Part shown: in pieces, positions 17,004-26,548 of the stretch
Position numbering within the stretch: position 1 is the stretch's first letter
How the letters are laid out: every line of letters starts with the position of its first letter
Assembly (NCBI GenBank): GCA_030066855.1
Contig: JASJAU010000034.1
Location: 1-39,017 of the forward strand
DNA length: 39,017 bases
Direction: 5' to 3'
Source: Paracoccaceae bacterium
Lineage (GTDB): Bacteria > Pseudomonadota > Alphaproteobacteria > Rhodobacterales > Rhodobacteraceae
Made by a program: the position numbers and the translations under genes
The notes under the pieces: model-generated
What the model saw: only the letters and a program-made list of their open reading frames with translations
What the model was told of the DNA's origin: nothing
The model's database searches: none

Positions 17004-20000
17004 ATGAGCAGCACCCCCCGATTCATTCACCTCCGCCTCCACACCGAATACTCCCTCCTCGAAGGCGCGATCCGCCTGAAGAAACTGCCCGGTCTTTGCG
17101 AAAAGGCGGGAATGCCCGCCGTCGCCGTGACCGACACCAACAACATGTTCGCGGCGCTGGAGTTCTCGGTCTCCGCCATGGGCGCAGGCGTTCAGCCGAT
17201 CCTCGGCTGTCAGATGGACGTGGCCTATGACAAGGCCGCGCCCGGCGAACGCGAGAAACCGCCCGCGCCAATCGTCCTCCTGGCGCAGAACCGCGATGGC
17301 TACGAGAGCCTGATGCGGCTGAACTCCGTTCTATACCTCGAGCATAAGGACGCGCCCCATGTCACCGTCGCGGACCTCTCGGAGAACGCTAATGGCCTGA
17401 TTTGTCTCTCTGGCGGCCCGGACGGTCCGATCGGGCGGCTCCTGAGGGCCGAACAGCAAGGGAAGGCAGAAGCGCTGGTCAAGCGGCTGGCCGAGGTCTT
17501 CGACGGGCGGTTCTACCTTGAGCTTCAGCGCCACCCGGACGGTGACCAGCTGCCAGAGGCCGAGCGTCTGACCGAGCGCCCAACGATCGACATGGCCTAC
17601 ACGCTCGACCTGCCGCTGGTAGCGACAAACGACGTGCATTTCCCTGATGCCGGGATGTACGAGGCGCACGACGCGCTGATATGCATCGCCGAGGGCGCCT
17701 ATGTCGATCAGCAGGCGCCGCGCCGCCGTCTGACCGGGCAGCACTATTTCAAGACGCCCGCCGAGATGGCCGCGCTCTTCGCCGATCTGCCGGAGGCTCT
17801 GGAGAACACGGTTGAGATCGCGCGGCGCTGCGCCTTCGCCGCCGAGACGCATGATCCGATCCTGCCGCGTTTCGCGAAGGACGAGATCGACGAGCTACGG
17901 CGCCAGTCCCAGGCGGGTCTGGAAGAGCGGCTCGCCGTCATCGAGCCCGCCGCCCCGCGAGAGGAGTACGATAAGCGGCTTGAGTTTGAGCTGGGCATCA
18001 TCGAAGGCATGGGCTTTCCCGGCTACTTCCTGATCGTTGCCGATTTCATCAAATGGGCGAAGGAGCGGGACATCCCGGTCGGCCCGGGACGAGGGTCCGG
18101 CGCGGGCAGCCTCGTGGCCTATGCGCTGACCATCACCGACCTCGACCCGCTTCGATACTCGCTCCTGTTCGAGCGGTTTCTGAACCCCGAGCGGGTGTCG
18201 ATGCCCGACTTCGACATCGACTTCTGCATGGATCGCCGTGAGGAGGTGATCGAATACGTGCAGGAGCGCTACGGCAAGGACAAGGTCGCACAGATCATCA
18301 CCTTCGGCGCGCTTCTGTCCAAAGCGGCGGTTCGCGACGTAGGGCGTGTATTGCAGATGCCCTACGGGCAGGTCGACCGTCTTTCCAAGCTGATCCCGGT
18401 CGAAGGGGTCAAGCCGGTCTCGATCGAGCGCGCCCTGGCGGACGAGCCGCGCCTGCGCGAGGAGGCAAGGGCGGAGGAGGTCGTCGACCGGCTTTTGACC
18501 TACGGCCAGCAAGTCGAGGGGCTGTTGCGCAACGCCTCGACCCATGCGGCGGGCGTGGTCATCGGCGACCGGCCGCTGGATCAGCTTGTGCCGCTCTATC
18601 GCGATCCGCGCTCCGACATGCCCGCCACCCAGTTCAACATGAAATGGGTCGAGCAGGCGGGATTGGTGAAGTTCGACTTCCTCGGGCTTAAGACGCTCAC
18701 GGTGATCCAGAACGCGCTAGATCTACTAAAGGCGCGAGGCCTGGAGATCGACATCGGTCAGATCCCGCTCGACGATCCGAAGACCTACGAGCTTTACTCC
18801 AGTGCCCGGACCATTGCGGTCTTCCAGGTGGAAAGCTCGGGAATGATGGACGCGCTCCGGCGCATGAAACCCACCTCGATCGAAGACATCGTCGCGCTCG
18901 TCGCGCTCTACCGGCCCGGCCCGATGGAGAACATCCCGCAGTACTGCGACGTCAAGAACGGACGCGCCGAGCGGGAGGCGCTACATCCGCTGATCGACCA
19001 CATCCTAGACGAGACGCAGGGCATCATCGTCTATCAGGAGCAGGTGATGGAGATCGCGCAGGTCATGGCCGGCTACACGCTCGGCGGGGCCGACCTGCTG
19101 CGCCGCGCGATGGGCAAGAAGATCCAGGAGGCGATGGACGCCGAGCGCCCCAAGTTCCTCGAGGGCGCGGCCAAGAACGGGGTCGACAAGGGCAAAGCGC
19201 TTGAGGTCTGGAACCTTCTCGACAAGTTCGCGAACTACGGTTTCAACAAATCCCACGCCGCCGCATACGCCGTGGTCAGCTACCAGACCGCCTGGCTCAA
19301 GGCGAACCATCCGGTGGAGTTCATGGCGGGCGTCATGAACTGCGACCTTCATCTCACCGACAAGCTGGCAGTCTATGCGGAAGAGGTGCGGCGCGGTCTG
19401 GAGATCGAGATCGTGCCGCCTTGCGTGAACCGGTCCGAGGCGACGTTTTCTGTGGACGACGGAAAGCTCGTCTACGCGCTTGGCGCTTTGAAGAACGTAG
19501 GCGTAGAAGCGATGAAGCTGATCGTCGAAGCGCGGGGCGGAAAGCCCTTCTCGACCCTTTTCGACCTCGCGCGGCGGGTCGATCTAAAGCGTATCGGCAA
19601 GCGTCCGGTGGAGATGCTCGCCCGCTCGGGCGCCTTCGATCAGCTCGATCCGAACCGCCACCGCGTCTTCCGGTCGCTCGACGCGCTCGCCGCCTATTCC
19701 GCGGCCATCCATGAGCAGCGCTCTTCGAACCAGGTCTCACTTTTCGGCGACGCAGGCGACGACCTGCCTGAGCCGAGGCTCTCTCCGGTGGACGACTGGC
19801 TGCCGAACGAGCGGCTGGCGGAGGAGAACACAGCGATCGGTTTCTACCTGTCTGGCCATCCGCTCGACGACTACGCCGTTCAACTCAAACGGCGGGGCCT
19901 CATGACGCTCGACGAGCTGCGCGCGAAGGCGGAGGTCGAAGGCGCCGCCGTGGGCCGGGTCGGCGTAATTGTCTCGGCCTTGCAGGAGCGCAAGTCGGGG

Positions 20001-20459
20001 CGCGGCACACGCTATTTCCGAATGAACATCTCCGATCCGACACTGCAGGTGCCGGGCATGGCGCTCTTCCCCGAGGATTTCGAGGCCTGCAGGAAGGTTT
20101 TCGACCAATCGTCTCAGGTGATCATGACGCTTGAGGCGCGGTTCAATGAAGGTCAGTTCGATCCTGTAGCGAGGGGCGTGACGCTCATGGACGGGCTGGT
20201 GGCGGACGCGAGCCGGGGGTTGGACATCATGATCGATGACATGGACGCGGTCGGGCTGATCCAGTCCGTGCTGGAGCGGTTCCGTGACGATGGGTCGGTT
20301 AAATCGAAAGGGCCGGTCACGATCACCGCGCTTTCGGTGCCTCTGCCGGAGGCGGCGCAGGACGTGCCGGTCAGCATCGGCGAAGGCTGGCCGGTCTCGC
20401 CCCAGATAAAGGGCGCGCTCAAGTCACTGCCCGGCGTTGTGATGGTCAACGAGCTCTGA
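17004..20459 (+). CDS. dnaE: DNA polymerase III alpha subunit
   Basis: The replicative polymerase, 1151 residues (E. coli 1160). An N-terminal PHP domain (about 1-285) begins HLRLHTEYSLLEGAIRLKKL, with NDVHFPDAGMYEAHDAL. The polymerase active-site aspartates are in PDFDIDFCMDRRE (Asp402 and Asp404, equivalent to E. coli 401 and 403). GPGRGSGAGSLVAY (about 361) and NASTHAAGVVIGD, FNKSHAAAYAVVSYQTAWLK follow. The C-terminus carries helix-hairpin-helix, a beta-clamp-binding-like QVSLFGD and an OB-fold region. Start ATG at 17004. No frameshift is seen, so this long gene argues against generally poor sequence quality. It stands alone, divergent from the GH5-like gene. Confidence 0.97.
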   Translation: MSSTPRFIHLRLHTEYSLLEGAIRLKKLPGLCEKAGMPAVAVTDTNNMFAALEFSVSAMGAGVQPILGCQMDVAYDKAAPGEREKPPAPIVLLAQNRDGYESLMRLNSVLYLEHKDAPHVTVADLSENANGLICLSGGPDGPIGRLLRAEQQGKAEALVKRLAEVFDGRFYLELQRHPDGDQLPEAERLTERPTIDMAYTLDLPLVATNDVHFPDAGMYEAHDALICIAEGAYVDQQAPRRRLTGQHYFKTPAEMAALFADLPEALENTVEIARRCAFAAETHDPILPRFAKDEIDELRRQSQAGLEERLAVIEPAAPREEYDKRLEFELGIIEGMGFPGYFLIVADFIKWAKERDIPVGPGRGSGAGSLVAYALTITDLDPLRYSLLFERFLNPERVSMPDFDIDFCMDRREEVIEYVQERYGKDKVAQIITFGALLSKAAVRDVGRVLQMPYGQVDRLSKLIPVEGVKPVSIERALADEPRLREEARAEEVVDRLLTYGQQVEGLLRNASTHAAGVVIGDRPLDQLVPLYRDPRSDMPATQFNMKWVEQAGLVKFDFLGLKTLTVIQNALDLLKARGLEIDIGQIPLDDPKTYELYSSARTIAVFQVESSGMMDALRRMKPTSIEDIVALVALYRPGPMENIPQYCDVKNGRAEREALHPLIDHILDETQGIIVYQEQVMEIAQVMAGYTLGGADLLRRAMGKKIQEAMDAERPKFLEGAAKNGVDKGKALEVWNLLDKFANYGFNKSHAAAYAVVSYQTAWLKANHPVEFMAGVMNCDLHLTDKLAVYAEEVRRGLEIEIVPPCVNRSEATFSVDDGKLVYALGALKNVGVEAMKLIVEARGGKPFSTLFDLARRVDLKRIGKRPVEMLARSGAFDQLDPNRHRVFRSLDALAAYSAAIHEQRSSNQVSLFGDAGDDLPEPRLSPVDDWLPNERLAEENTAIGFYLSGHPLDDYAVQLKRRGLMTLDELRAKAEVEGAAVGRVGVIVSALQERKSGRGTRYFRMNISDPTLQVPGMALFPEDFEACRKVFDQSSQVIMTLEARFNEGQFDPVARGVTLMDGLVADASRGLDIMIDDMDAVGLIQSVLERFRDDGSVKSKGPVTITALSVPLPEAAQDVPVSIGEGWPVSPQIKGALKSLPGVVMVNEL

Positions 20460-20713
20460 AATGAGGGCGCGATCAAATGCACGGCCTCGCCCGCAAGGTC
20501 TGGCTGGCTGCGTGGTTGGCGGCGCCGAACTCAACAACAGAATCTTCCGCGCCTAACGCCCGACGACCGCCGCGTCGCTGTCGGACTTGGTGAAATCTCA
20601 GGCGAACGTTTTCGTTTTCATTCGACTCAGGGCCTTCTGAGGGCGGGCAATTATGTCATTCTCGCCGAGCCCCCTTAAAGTAAGCCCCACGCAGGTTCAT
20701 TTTTGGGGCCCCA
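20460..20713. other. Intergenic region between dnaE and the antiporter gene
   Basis: About 254 bp. I find no ORF with coding character, no clear terminator hairpin with a U-tract, and no RNA gene. The antiporter promoter probably lies in the AT-richer part around 20600-20700. Confidence 0.35.
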
Positions 20714-22285
20714 ATGCTGTTTGAAGTCTTCGCCGTCAGCGCCGCTTTTTTCTTCGGTCTCGCGATGCGGCCCATCGGCCTGCCGCCGCTGGTGGGCTTT
20801 CTCGCAGCGGGTTTTGCGATCAACGCCTTCGGGCCCCGGTTCGGGATGCCCGCGACCACCGGCCCGATCCTCGACTACCTCGCGAACCTCGGGGTTCTGA
20901 TGCTTCTCTTCACCGTCGGCTTGAAACTGAAGCTCAGGCAGATCGGCGAGCCGCAGGTCGTAGGCGGCGCGCTCCTGCATTTTGCCTTCTCCATCGCGAT
21001 CTTCACGCCCATGGCGCGGCTCTTCTTCACCAATGACTGGACTGTCGCGCTTCTGATCGCCATCGCGCTCGGGTTCTCGTCAACCGTTCTGGCAGCCAAA
21101 ATGCTGGAGGCGAAGCGCGAGCTGGGCAACTTCCATGGCCGCACCGCGATCGGCATTCTCATCGTCCAGGACGTCATCGCGCTTGTGGTCCTCGCAATCT
21201 TTTCGGGCAAAGTTCCCGGGCCGTGGGCGCTTCTGGTTTTCGCCACGCCGCTCTTGCGGCCCGTCCTGTTCAGGATCCTCGACTATGCCGGGCATGATGA
21301 GGTTCTTGTGCTGACCGGCATGCTCCTCAGCCTTGTCATTGGCGGCGTCGGGTTTGAGTTGATCGGGCTCAAGGGCGAAATCGGGGCGCTGATCATGGGG
21401 CTGCTTTTGTCGACGCACCCGCGCGCAAGCGAGCTTTCCAACTCGCTCTGGTCATTGAAGGAGGTCTTCCTTGTTGGCTTCTTCCTGTCGATCGGCATGT
21501 CGGGACTCCCGGACTGGGATGCCATGGTCTTCGCCCTCGCCGCCGGGCTGCTGCTCCCTCTGAAGGGCGCGCTGTTCTTCTTCCTGCTGATCGCCTTCGG
21601 CCTTCGCGCCCGGACCTCCTTCCTCACCGCGCTTTCGCTGACGGCCTATAGCGAGTTCGGCTTGATTGTCGCGGCGGGCATCCCGAGCGCCGAACCGTTC
21701 CTCGTCCCGCTCGCGATCGCCGTTTCGGTTTCGTTCCTGATCGCAGCGCCCCTCAACCGCCTCGCCCACCCGCTGTTCGAGCGATTCGAGGACCGGCTGC
21801 AGGTCTACGAGCGCCCGATGCGACACCCCGATGAACAGCCAAAGGACCTGGGCGACGCGGACGTTCTGATCTTCGGAATGGGCCGAACCGGATCAGCCGC
21901 CTATCACGAGCTTGTCGAGGCGGGGAAGCGGCCGGTGGGGCTTGACGCTGATACATACAAGGCAGAGGCGCACGCCGAAGCCGGGCGGAACGTGATCTTC
22001 GCCGATGCGGAAGACAGCAATTTCTGGAACAGCGTACGGCTTGAGCGGATCGAGGCCGCGATCCTCGCCATGGACGATATCGAGGCCAAGCTCATCGCCG
22101 CCCGGACCCTTCGCGCGAAGGGGTTCAAAGGCCCAGTCGTCAGCCACGCGCTTTTCGAGGAGCATGTCGGCATGATCTCCGAGGCGGGCGCGGACCAGAC
22201 CTATCTGACCATGCAGGAGGCCGGTCGCAGCCTCGCCATCCATGCGGTCGAGGAGATGGCCGGGAAGATCACCAAAACTGAGTGA
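20714..22285 (+). CDS. CPA2 family monovalent cation:proton antiporter with TrkA-N domain
   Basis: A 523-residue inner-membrane transporter of the CPA2/KefB-YbaL group. Residues 1 to about 370 are hydrophobic, with roughly a dozen membrane segments and family patterns such as RPIGLPPLVGFLAAGFAINA, LANLGVLMLLFTVGLKLKL, ALGFSSTVLAAKMLE and GILIVQDVIALVVLAIFSGK. After a short linker, a cytoplasmic Rossmann domain begins at about 378 (ADVLIFGMGRTGSAAYHEL, Gly-x-Gly-x-x-Gly) with DAEDSNFW and AAILAMDDIEAKLIAARTLR, typical of TrkA-N ligand-gated regulation. It probably exchanges K+ or Na+ for protons; the cation cannot be read. It is a single gene. Confidence 0.88.
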   Translation: MLFEVFAVSAAFFFGLAMRPIGLPPLVGFLAAGFAINAFGPRFGMPATTGPILDYLANLGVLMLLFTVGLKLKLRQIGEPQVVGGALLHFAFSIAIFTPMARLFFTNDWTVALLIAIALGFSSTVLAAKMLEAKRELGNFHGRTAIGILIVQDVIALVVLAIFSGKVPGPWALLVFATPLLRPVLFRILDYAGHDEVLVLTGMLLSLVIGGVGFELIGLKGEIGALIMGLLLSTHPRASELSNSLWSLKEVFLVGFFLSIGMSGLPDWDAMVFALAAGLLLPLKGALFFFLLIAFGLRARTSFLTALSLTAYSEFGLIVAAGIPSAEPFLVPLAIAVSVSFLIAAPLNRLAHPLFERFEDRLQVYERPMRHPDEQPKDLGDADVLIFGMGRTGSAAYHELVEAGKRPVGLDADTYKAEAHAEAGRNVIFADAEDSNFWNSVRLERIEAAILAMDDIEAKLIAARTLRAKGFKGPVVSHALFEEHVGMISEAGADQTYLTMQEAGRSLAIHAVEEMAGKITKTE

Positions 22286-22335
22286 GCGGGCCCGCGGGTT
22301 GCGAGGATCTCCGACGCTTCAAATGAGTGAGGCAA

Positions 22336-23245
22336 TCATGCAGCGTCGAGCCGCCGCCTGAGAACCGATTGATACCACTTCCGCCAGCCGGTTTGCGGCG
22401 CGGTCATAAACCAGCTTTCTCTCAGGTCCCACCCTCCGTTTGTCTCGTCGACGACGGATTTCGCCTCGTCGTCGAAGTGCCCGCCGGCGCCCGTAAGGGT
22501 TAGTTCCGAGAACCACAGATCCTTGCCGTTGGAAAGGAAATCCACGCGCACAAGATCGAAGTGTTTTCCGATTTCTCGTGCGAGCGTGGCGGCTTCTTCA
22601 GCGCATTCCGGCAACGGTTCGTTGGCGGAGCCCGAGAAGTCGAGCGACAGCTCGTCCGTCACATAGAGTTTGCCGTCCGCACCGGTCTTCCAAATGGCGC
22701 CATGCTGGCGCTGCGGCCGGTCATAGGCGACCCAGGCCCAGGGAACGGTGCCGCCGCAAGTGTAGAATTTGATCTCGATCCGCACGTCCTCGATCAGTTC
22801 TTCGGCGACGATCTTGCGCGGGATTCTCCAATAGTAGGCCTCGTGCCAACGCACCCCGTATCTCAACCGCAAGAAGCGCCGGAGACGCGACTTCGCGGTT
22901 TCCCGATTAACCGGAGGCTTTCGCAACAGGATGTTGCGCCCCGAGGCGTGGTTCGCCTTCAGGATCACGCCCCCTTTCCAGATCTCCTCCGGGATCTCGT
23001 CCGGATCGGTCCCGATCCAAAGATGGCGCGGCGGGAATGTCGAAGCCTTCTTCAGCAAGCCACTCCCGAACCCGTACCTTGTCCGCCACCACCGGAAAGA
23101 GCGGATTCTCGTCAAATATCTTTCGCCAGAAAAACTTGTCGTTAAGCGTCTTGGGCAAAACCGGGTTCGGAAAGCCCTTTTGGTGTTTCAGCTTCAGGTA
23201 CTTCCACGTAGCCGACCAAGCTCTGATCAGAACCGCGACGCGCAT
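22336..23245 (-). pseudogene. TupA-like ATP-grasp protein, single-base frameshift
   Basis: Two overlapping minus-strand frames together encode one TupA-like ATP-grasp protein (PF14305-type) of about 302 residues, related to enzymes for polysaccharide or teichuronopeptide modification. The first frame starts at the ATG at 23245 (MRVAVLIRAWSATWK) and gives LPKTLNDKFFWRKIFDENPL, VVADKVRVREWLAEEGFDIP. The second continues with RHLWIGTDPDEIPEEIWKGG, VILKANHASGRN and, near the end, LVRVDFLSNGKDLWFSELTL. Removing one base from the GGG run at 23033-23035 joins them as GFDIPPRHLWIGTDP with nothing lost. It is therefore one extra base: a genuine mutation or a sequencing/assembly error. No other polysaccharide genes are nearby. 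The N-terminal start is uncertain; a GTG at 23377 is also in frame. Confidence 0.8.
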
Positions 23246-23638
23246 GAGAAACAAAATGGCATCCTCGAGAGATTCGGTCGCTTTGCGGGCGCTGGTTCCA
23301 GATCGAGGCGTGGACACTTCGGAAATCGGCCCGTTCGAAAATAAATCTAACCGCCACCGTGTTGGCTGGCCCGGCACAAGTCAATTGGAGAACTGCGGGC
23401 CTTGGCGGTCTTCCCTTAACCGCTGGCGAGCCTTGGTCAACTGATCGTGTGCTTCGACCGCCAAGCTGTGGTTCGCGCTGCCGCGGGCGGCCCGCCAGCC
23501 GGCCGGCCGCGCTTGGTGTCGGTTTCGAACCCTAAGGAAGCCCAGAGAGCCCCTGAGACGTCAGCTGCTTGCACGAATGCGGTAGTGTTATTGATTTATT
23601 CGTTCGAATGATTTAATTATTGAGGTAAGGAGATTCGC
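23246..23638. other. Intergenic region upstream of the tetR-like gene
   Basis: About 390 bp without a convincing gene. It contains a GC-rich patch (about 23480-23512) with short nested palindromes, flanked by CCAAGC (23461-23466) and GCTTGG (about 23511-23516). This may fold into a hairpin, but it has no U-tract. The last 60 bp are AT-rich and should hold the tetR promoter and operator. Confidence 0.4.
23598..23609. promoter_or_regulatory. Candidate TetR operator
   Basis: ATTCGTTCGAAT, 5-bp perfect arms with a 2-bp centre, set in AT-rich sequence about 30 bp before the tetR ATG. TetR-family repressors generally bind short palindromes just upstream of their own gene, so this is a natural candidate for autoregulation of the tetR-hydrolase unit. 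Confidence 0.4.
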
Positions 23639-24256
23639 ATGGCCCGTGTCACCGCAGAACGCGTCCAGGAAACCAAGCGCGAGCTTTTGGACGCGGCTCA
23701 GAAAGTACTTCTGGAAGAGGGGTTCTCGGGCCTCTCAACCCGCCGGGTGGCGGATGCCGCGGGCACCCAGATGAGCCAGATTCAGTATCATTTCGGATCG
23801 AAAGAAGGGATGATCCTCGCCCTGTTCGAGTATCTGAACGGCCAGCTGATCGATCGCCAGACCAGGACCTTCGAGAATCCGAACCTGAGCGTCTCCGAGA
23901 AATGGGCGCTGTCCTGCGACTATCTCGACGAGGACATCGCGTCCGGCTACGTCCGAGTTCTCATGGAGCTTACAGCGGCGGGCTGGAGCAATCCCGCGAT
24001 CGGCGCCGCTGTTCGGGCCGCATATGCAGAATGGCGAGAGCTGATCCTGAAACTCGCCCGCGAGATCGAAGAACAGAACGGATCGCTCGGCCCGTTCAAA
24101 GCTGAAGACATCGGCGCCCTGGTCAGCGCGGCCTTCATCGGCGCCGAAGCGGCAATCATGCTCGGCTACGAGTCGCCGGAGATTCCGTTTCGAGATGCGC
24201 TCAGACGGTTCGGGCGGGTGATTGCGTTCTACGAGACATCAAAGGCACGGGAGTAG
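23639..24256 (+). CDS. TetR/AcrR family transcriptional regulator
   Basis: A 205-residue one-component repressor. The N-terminal helix-turn-helix spans about 12-58 (ETKRELLDAAQKVLLEEGFS, LSTRRVADAAGTQMSQIQYH, FGSKEGMILALF); the rest is a helical ligand-binding and dimer domain with no recognisable ligand motif. The ATG at 23639 follows a good ribosome site (gtaaggag). The next gene starts only 3 bp after the TAG stop, so the regulator is co-transcribed with the hydrolase/glycosyltransferase gene and probably controls it. Confidence 0.92.
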   Translation: MARVTAERVQETKRELLDAAQKVLLEEGFSGLSTRRVADAAGTQMSQIQYHFGSKEGMILALFEYLNGQLIDRQTRTFENPNLSVSEKWALSCDYLDEDIASGYVRVLMELTAAGWSNPAIGAAVRAAYAEWRELILKLAREIEEQNGSLGPFKAEDIGALVSAAFIGAEAAIMLGYESPEIPFRDALRRFGRVIAFYETSKARE

Positions 24257-24259
24257 ATC

Positions 24260-26352
24260 ATGCGAGCGAAACTGCCTCTTACAACTGGCACCGTGGATCG
24301 CGACGGCGTGCAGCTGCACTACGAGATCTACGGCGAGGGCGACCATACCATCGTCTTTGTGCCGACCTGGGCCATCATCCATTCCCGGTGCTGGAAGGCG
24401 CAAGTGCCCTACTTCAGCGACTTCTGTCGCGTCATCACTTACGATCCGCGTGGAAATGGCAAATCCGGGCGGCCCGCTACTCCCGAAGGCTATACCCTGG
24501 ACAAGATCGTTGATGACGTTTTCGCGATCCTCGATGAAACCGAAACCGAGAAGGCGATCCTGGTCGGTCTCTCCTTAAGCAGCGGCGTCGTATTCGCAGC
24601 GGCCGAAAGACATCCGGAACGGGTGGAAGGCATCGTTTCGATCGGCGCCTGGACTCCCATCGTGCCGCGGCTTCCCGGGCGTGATGGCGACCCGAACCTG
24701 CCGGCAAGCGCGGACCCGAAAGGCTGGGATAAGTACAACTATGACTATTGGCGTCGGGACTATGCCGACTTCACCGACTTCTTCCTGGCGAAGGTCAACA
24801 GCGAACCGCATTCGACCAAGCAGCACGAGGACGCGGTTCGCTGGGCCGCGGATGGCGACGCGGAGATGCTTCACATGACCGATATGGCCGAAAGCCCCGG
24901 CCCCTTCTTACCGAAGCCAGCTATCAATCGATCCGTTGTCCGGTGCTTGTCGTCCACGCCGAGAACGACGAGATCACGCCGGTCGAAGGCTCCAAGAAGA
25001 TTGCCGAGCTGACCAACGCGGAGCTTCATGTGACGCAAAGAGGCGGTCATGCCGTGCACGCGCGTTTTCCGGCATGGTTTAATGCCACGATGCGCGATTT
25101 TCTCGCCAACCACTTTGGAACCTACAAGCCCGTCCGCAGCAAGATGAACGGCGCCAAACGCGCGCTCTATCTCTCCTCCCCCATTGGTCTTGGCCACGCC
25201 CGCCGCGACCTGGCTGTGGCCCGCGAGCTTCGGAAACTCCACCCCGATCTGCAGGTAGATTGGCTGGCGCAGGATCCGGTGACGCGCTTTCTTGATGCCA
25301 ACGACGAGAGCATTCACCCGGCCAGCAGGCTTCTGGCGAATGAGAGCGCGCATATCGAGGAGGAATGCGGCGAGCACGACCTGCATGCCTTTCAGGCCAT
25401 CCGGAACATGGACGAGATACTGATCAAGAACTTCATGGTGTTCCAGGAAGTCCTGGAAGAGAGGAAATACGATCTGGTGATCGCCGATGAAGCCTGGGAC
25501 GTCGACCATTACTGGCACGAGCATCCCGAGATGAAGCAGGCGCAGATCGCCTGGCTCACCGATTTCGTCGGGTGGGTGCCGTTCGAGGAGAACGGCGCGC
25601 GAGAGGCGTATCTCACCGCCGACTACAACGCCGAGATGATCGAGCATGTCGAGGGGCAGCCAGGGGTTCGGGACCGCGCGATCTTTGTCGGTGGACCGGA
25701 GGACATCATTAACCGGAGCTTTGGCGAGGGTCTGCCGCGCATGCGCGACTGGATCCCCGAACACTACGATTTCTCCGACTACATCATCGGGCAGCACCCG
25801 AGCGCCTTCGGTACCCGGGACGACCTTCGCGCCGAGCTCGGCTATGACGACGGACGCCTCACTTGCATCGTATCGGTCGGGGGATCGGGCGTCGGGGCGA
25901 CACTGATCCGGCGCATACTCGCCGCCTATCCCAAGGCGAAAGCGCGGCTTCCGGACCTGCGAATGATCGTGGTCACGGGGCCAAGGCTGGATCCGGCCGC
26001 CTTCGACGTCCCGGACGGAGTCGAGATGCGGTCCTTCGTCCCCAATCTCGACCGGCATCTGGCGGCCTGCGATCTCGCGCTGGTGCAGGGCGGCTTGACG
26101 ACCTGCATGGAGCTCGCGGCGGCCGGCACGCCCTTTCTCTACTTCCCGCTTCGCAACCATTTCGAGCAGAACTTCCACGTCTCAAGCCGGTTGGAGCGCT
26201 ACAACGCCGGGCGGAAGATGATCTACGCCGAGAGCGACCCCGATAGGATCGCCGAGGCGATGGTCGAGGAGCTGCGCGCGCCGCGATCGCCCCTTCCAGT
26301 CGCGCGGGATGGCGCGGCGCGGGCGGCGCGCATGCTGTCGGAGCTGCTTTGA
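24260..26352 (+). pseudogene. Alpha/beta-hydrolase-glycosyltransferase fusion, single-base frameshift
   Basis: The frame from the ATG at 24260 encodes an alpha/beta-hydrolase: TIVFVPTWAIIHSRCWKAQV, then ITYDPRGNGKSGRP and the nucleophile elbow VGLSLSSG with Ser105. It fails after ESPGPFL near 24908, with a short out-of-frame tail to 25012. The overlapping frame picks up exactly there with TEASYQSIRCPVLVVHAEND (acidic residue of the triad), the catalytic-His region QRGGHAVHARFP, and then runs with no stop into a 400-residue GT-B glycosyltransferase. Restoring one base near 24907-24910 (CCCCTTCTTACC) gives a single protein of about 697 residues. It is therefore a missing base in a fusion gene: genuine inactivation or a sequence error. 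It sits 3 bp behind the tetR-like gene. Confidence 0.78.
25144..26352 (+). CDS. Glycosyltransferase (GT-B, MurG/UGT-like) module of the disrupted fusion
   Basis: The C-terminal half of the frameshifted fusion remains an intact module of about 402 residues from the in-frame ATG at 25144 (MNGAKRALYLSSPIGLGHAR). The opening SSPIGLGHARRDLAVARELR resembles the N-terminal acceptor domain of MurG/UDP-glycosyltransferases. The C-terminal donor domain carries CIVSVGGSGVG, MRSFVPNLDRHLAACDLALV and QGGLTTCMELAAAGTPFLYF with NHFEQNFH, the usual sugar-nucleotide-binding pattern. Upstream the frame continues into the alpha/beta-hydrolase without a stop, so this is not normally a separate gene. It could be made alone only if initiation occurs at this ATG, which has a weak ribosome site. 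Donor and acceptor unknown. Confidence 0.7.
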   Translation: MNGAKRALYLSSPIGLGHARRDLAVARELRKLHPDLQVDWLAQDPVTRFLDANDESIHPASRLLANESAHIEEECGEHDLHAFQAIRNMDEILIKNFMVFQEVLEERKYDLVIADEAWDVDHYWHEHPEMKQAQIAWLTDFVGWVPFEENGAREAYLTADYNAEMIEHVEGQPGVRDRAIFVGGPEDIINRSFGEGLPRMRDWIPEHYDFSDYIIGQHPSAFGTRDDLRAELGYDDGRLTCIVSVGGSGVGATLIRRILAAYPKAKARLPDLRMIVVTGPRLDPAAFDVPDGVEMRSFVPNLDRHLAACDLALVQGGLTTCMELAAAGTPFLYFPLRNHFEQNFHVSSRLERYNAGRKMIYAESDPDRIAEAMVEELRAPRSPLPVARDGAARAARMLSELL

Positions 26353-26548
26353 GGGAAAGGGGCCAGAAAACAGCCATGGAAGGCGTACGTGAGGATCATG
26401 CATCGCAATAGGGAACGGTCTTCAATGCGTTTCCGGCGTCGGACGGACAAACGCGGCGCTGATCATGGGGTACCGAAAGGGCGAGGGCTTGGTTATGCCC
26501 GAACGCTCGTCGGGCCCGCATCCGCCTCAATTTCCGAGCTCTCTGGTA

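Noticed and set aside
23461-23516. GC-rich palindromic patch flanked by CCAAGC/GCTTGG as a structured RNA or terminator
   Set aside because: Arms are short, there is no U-tract and no gene ends close by; such patches arise by chance in G+C-rich DNA.
23510-23545. T-arm-like sequence (GGTTTCGAACCC)
   Set aside because: No matching acceptor stem, D-arm or anticodon arm around it; not a tRNA gene.
24871-26178. 435-codon open frame on the minus strand
   Set aside because: Antisense to the glycosyltransferase module, which has clear motifs; the antisense product has none.
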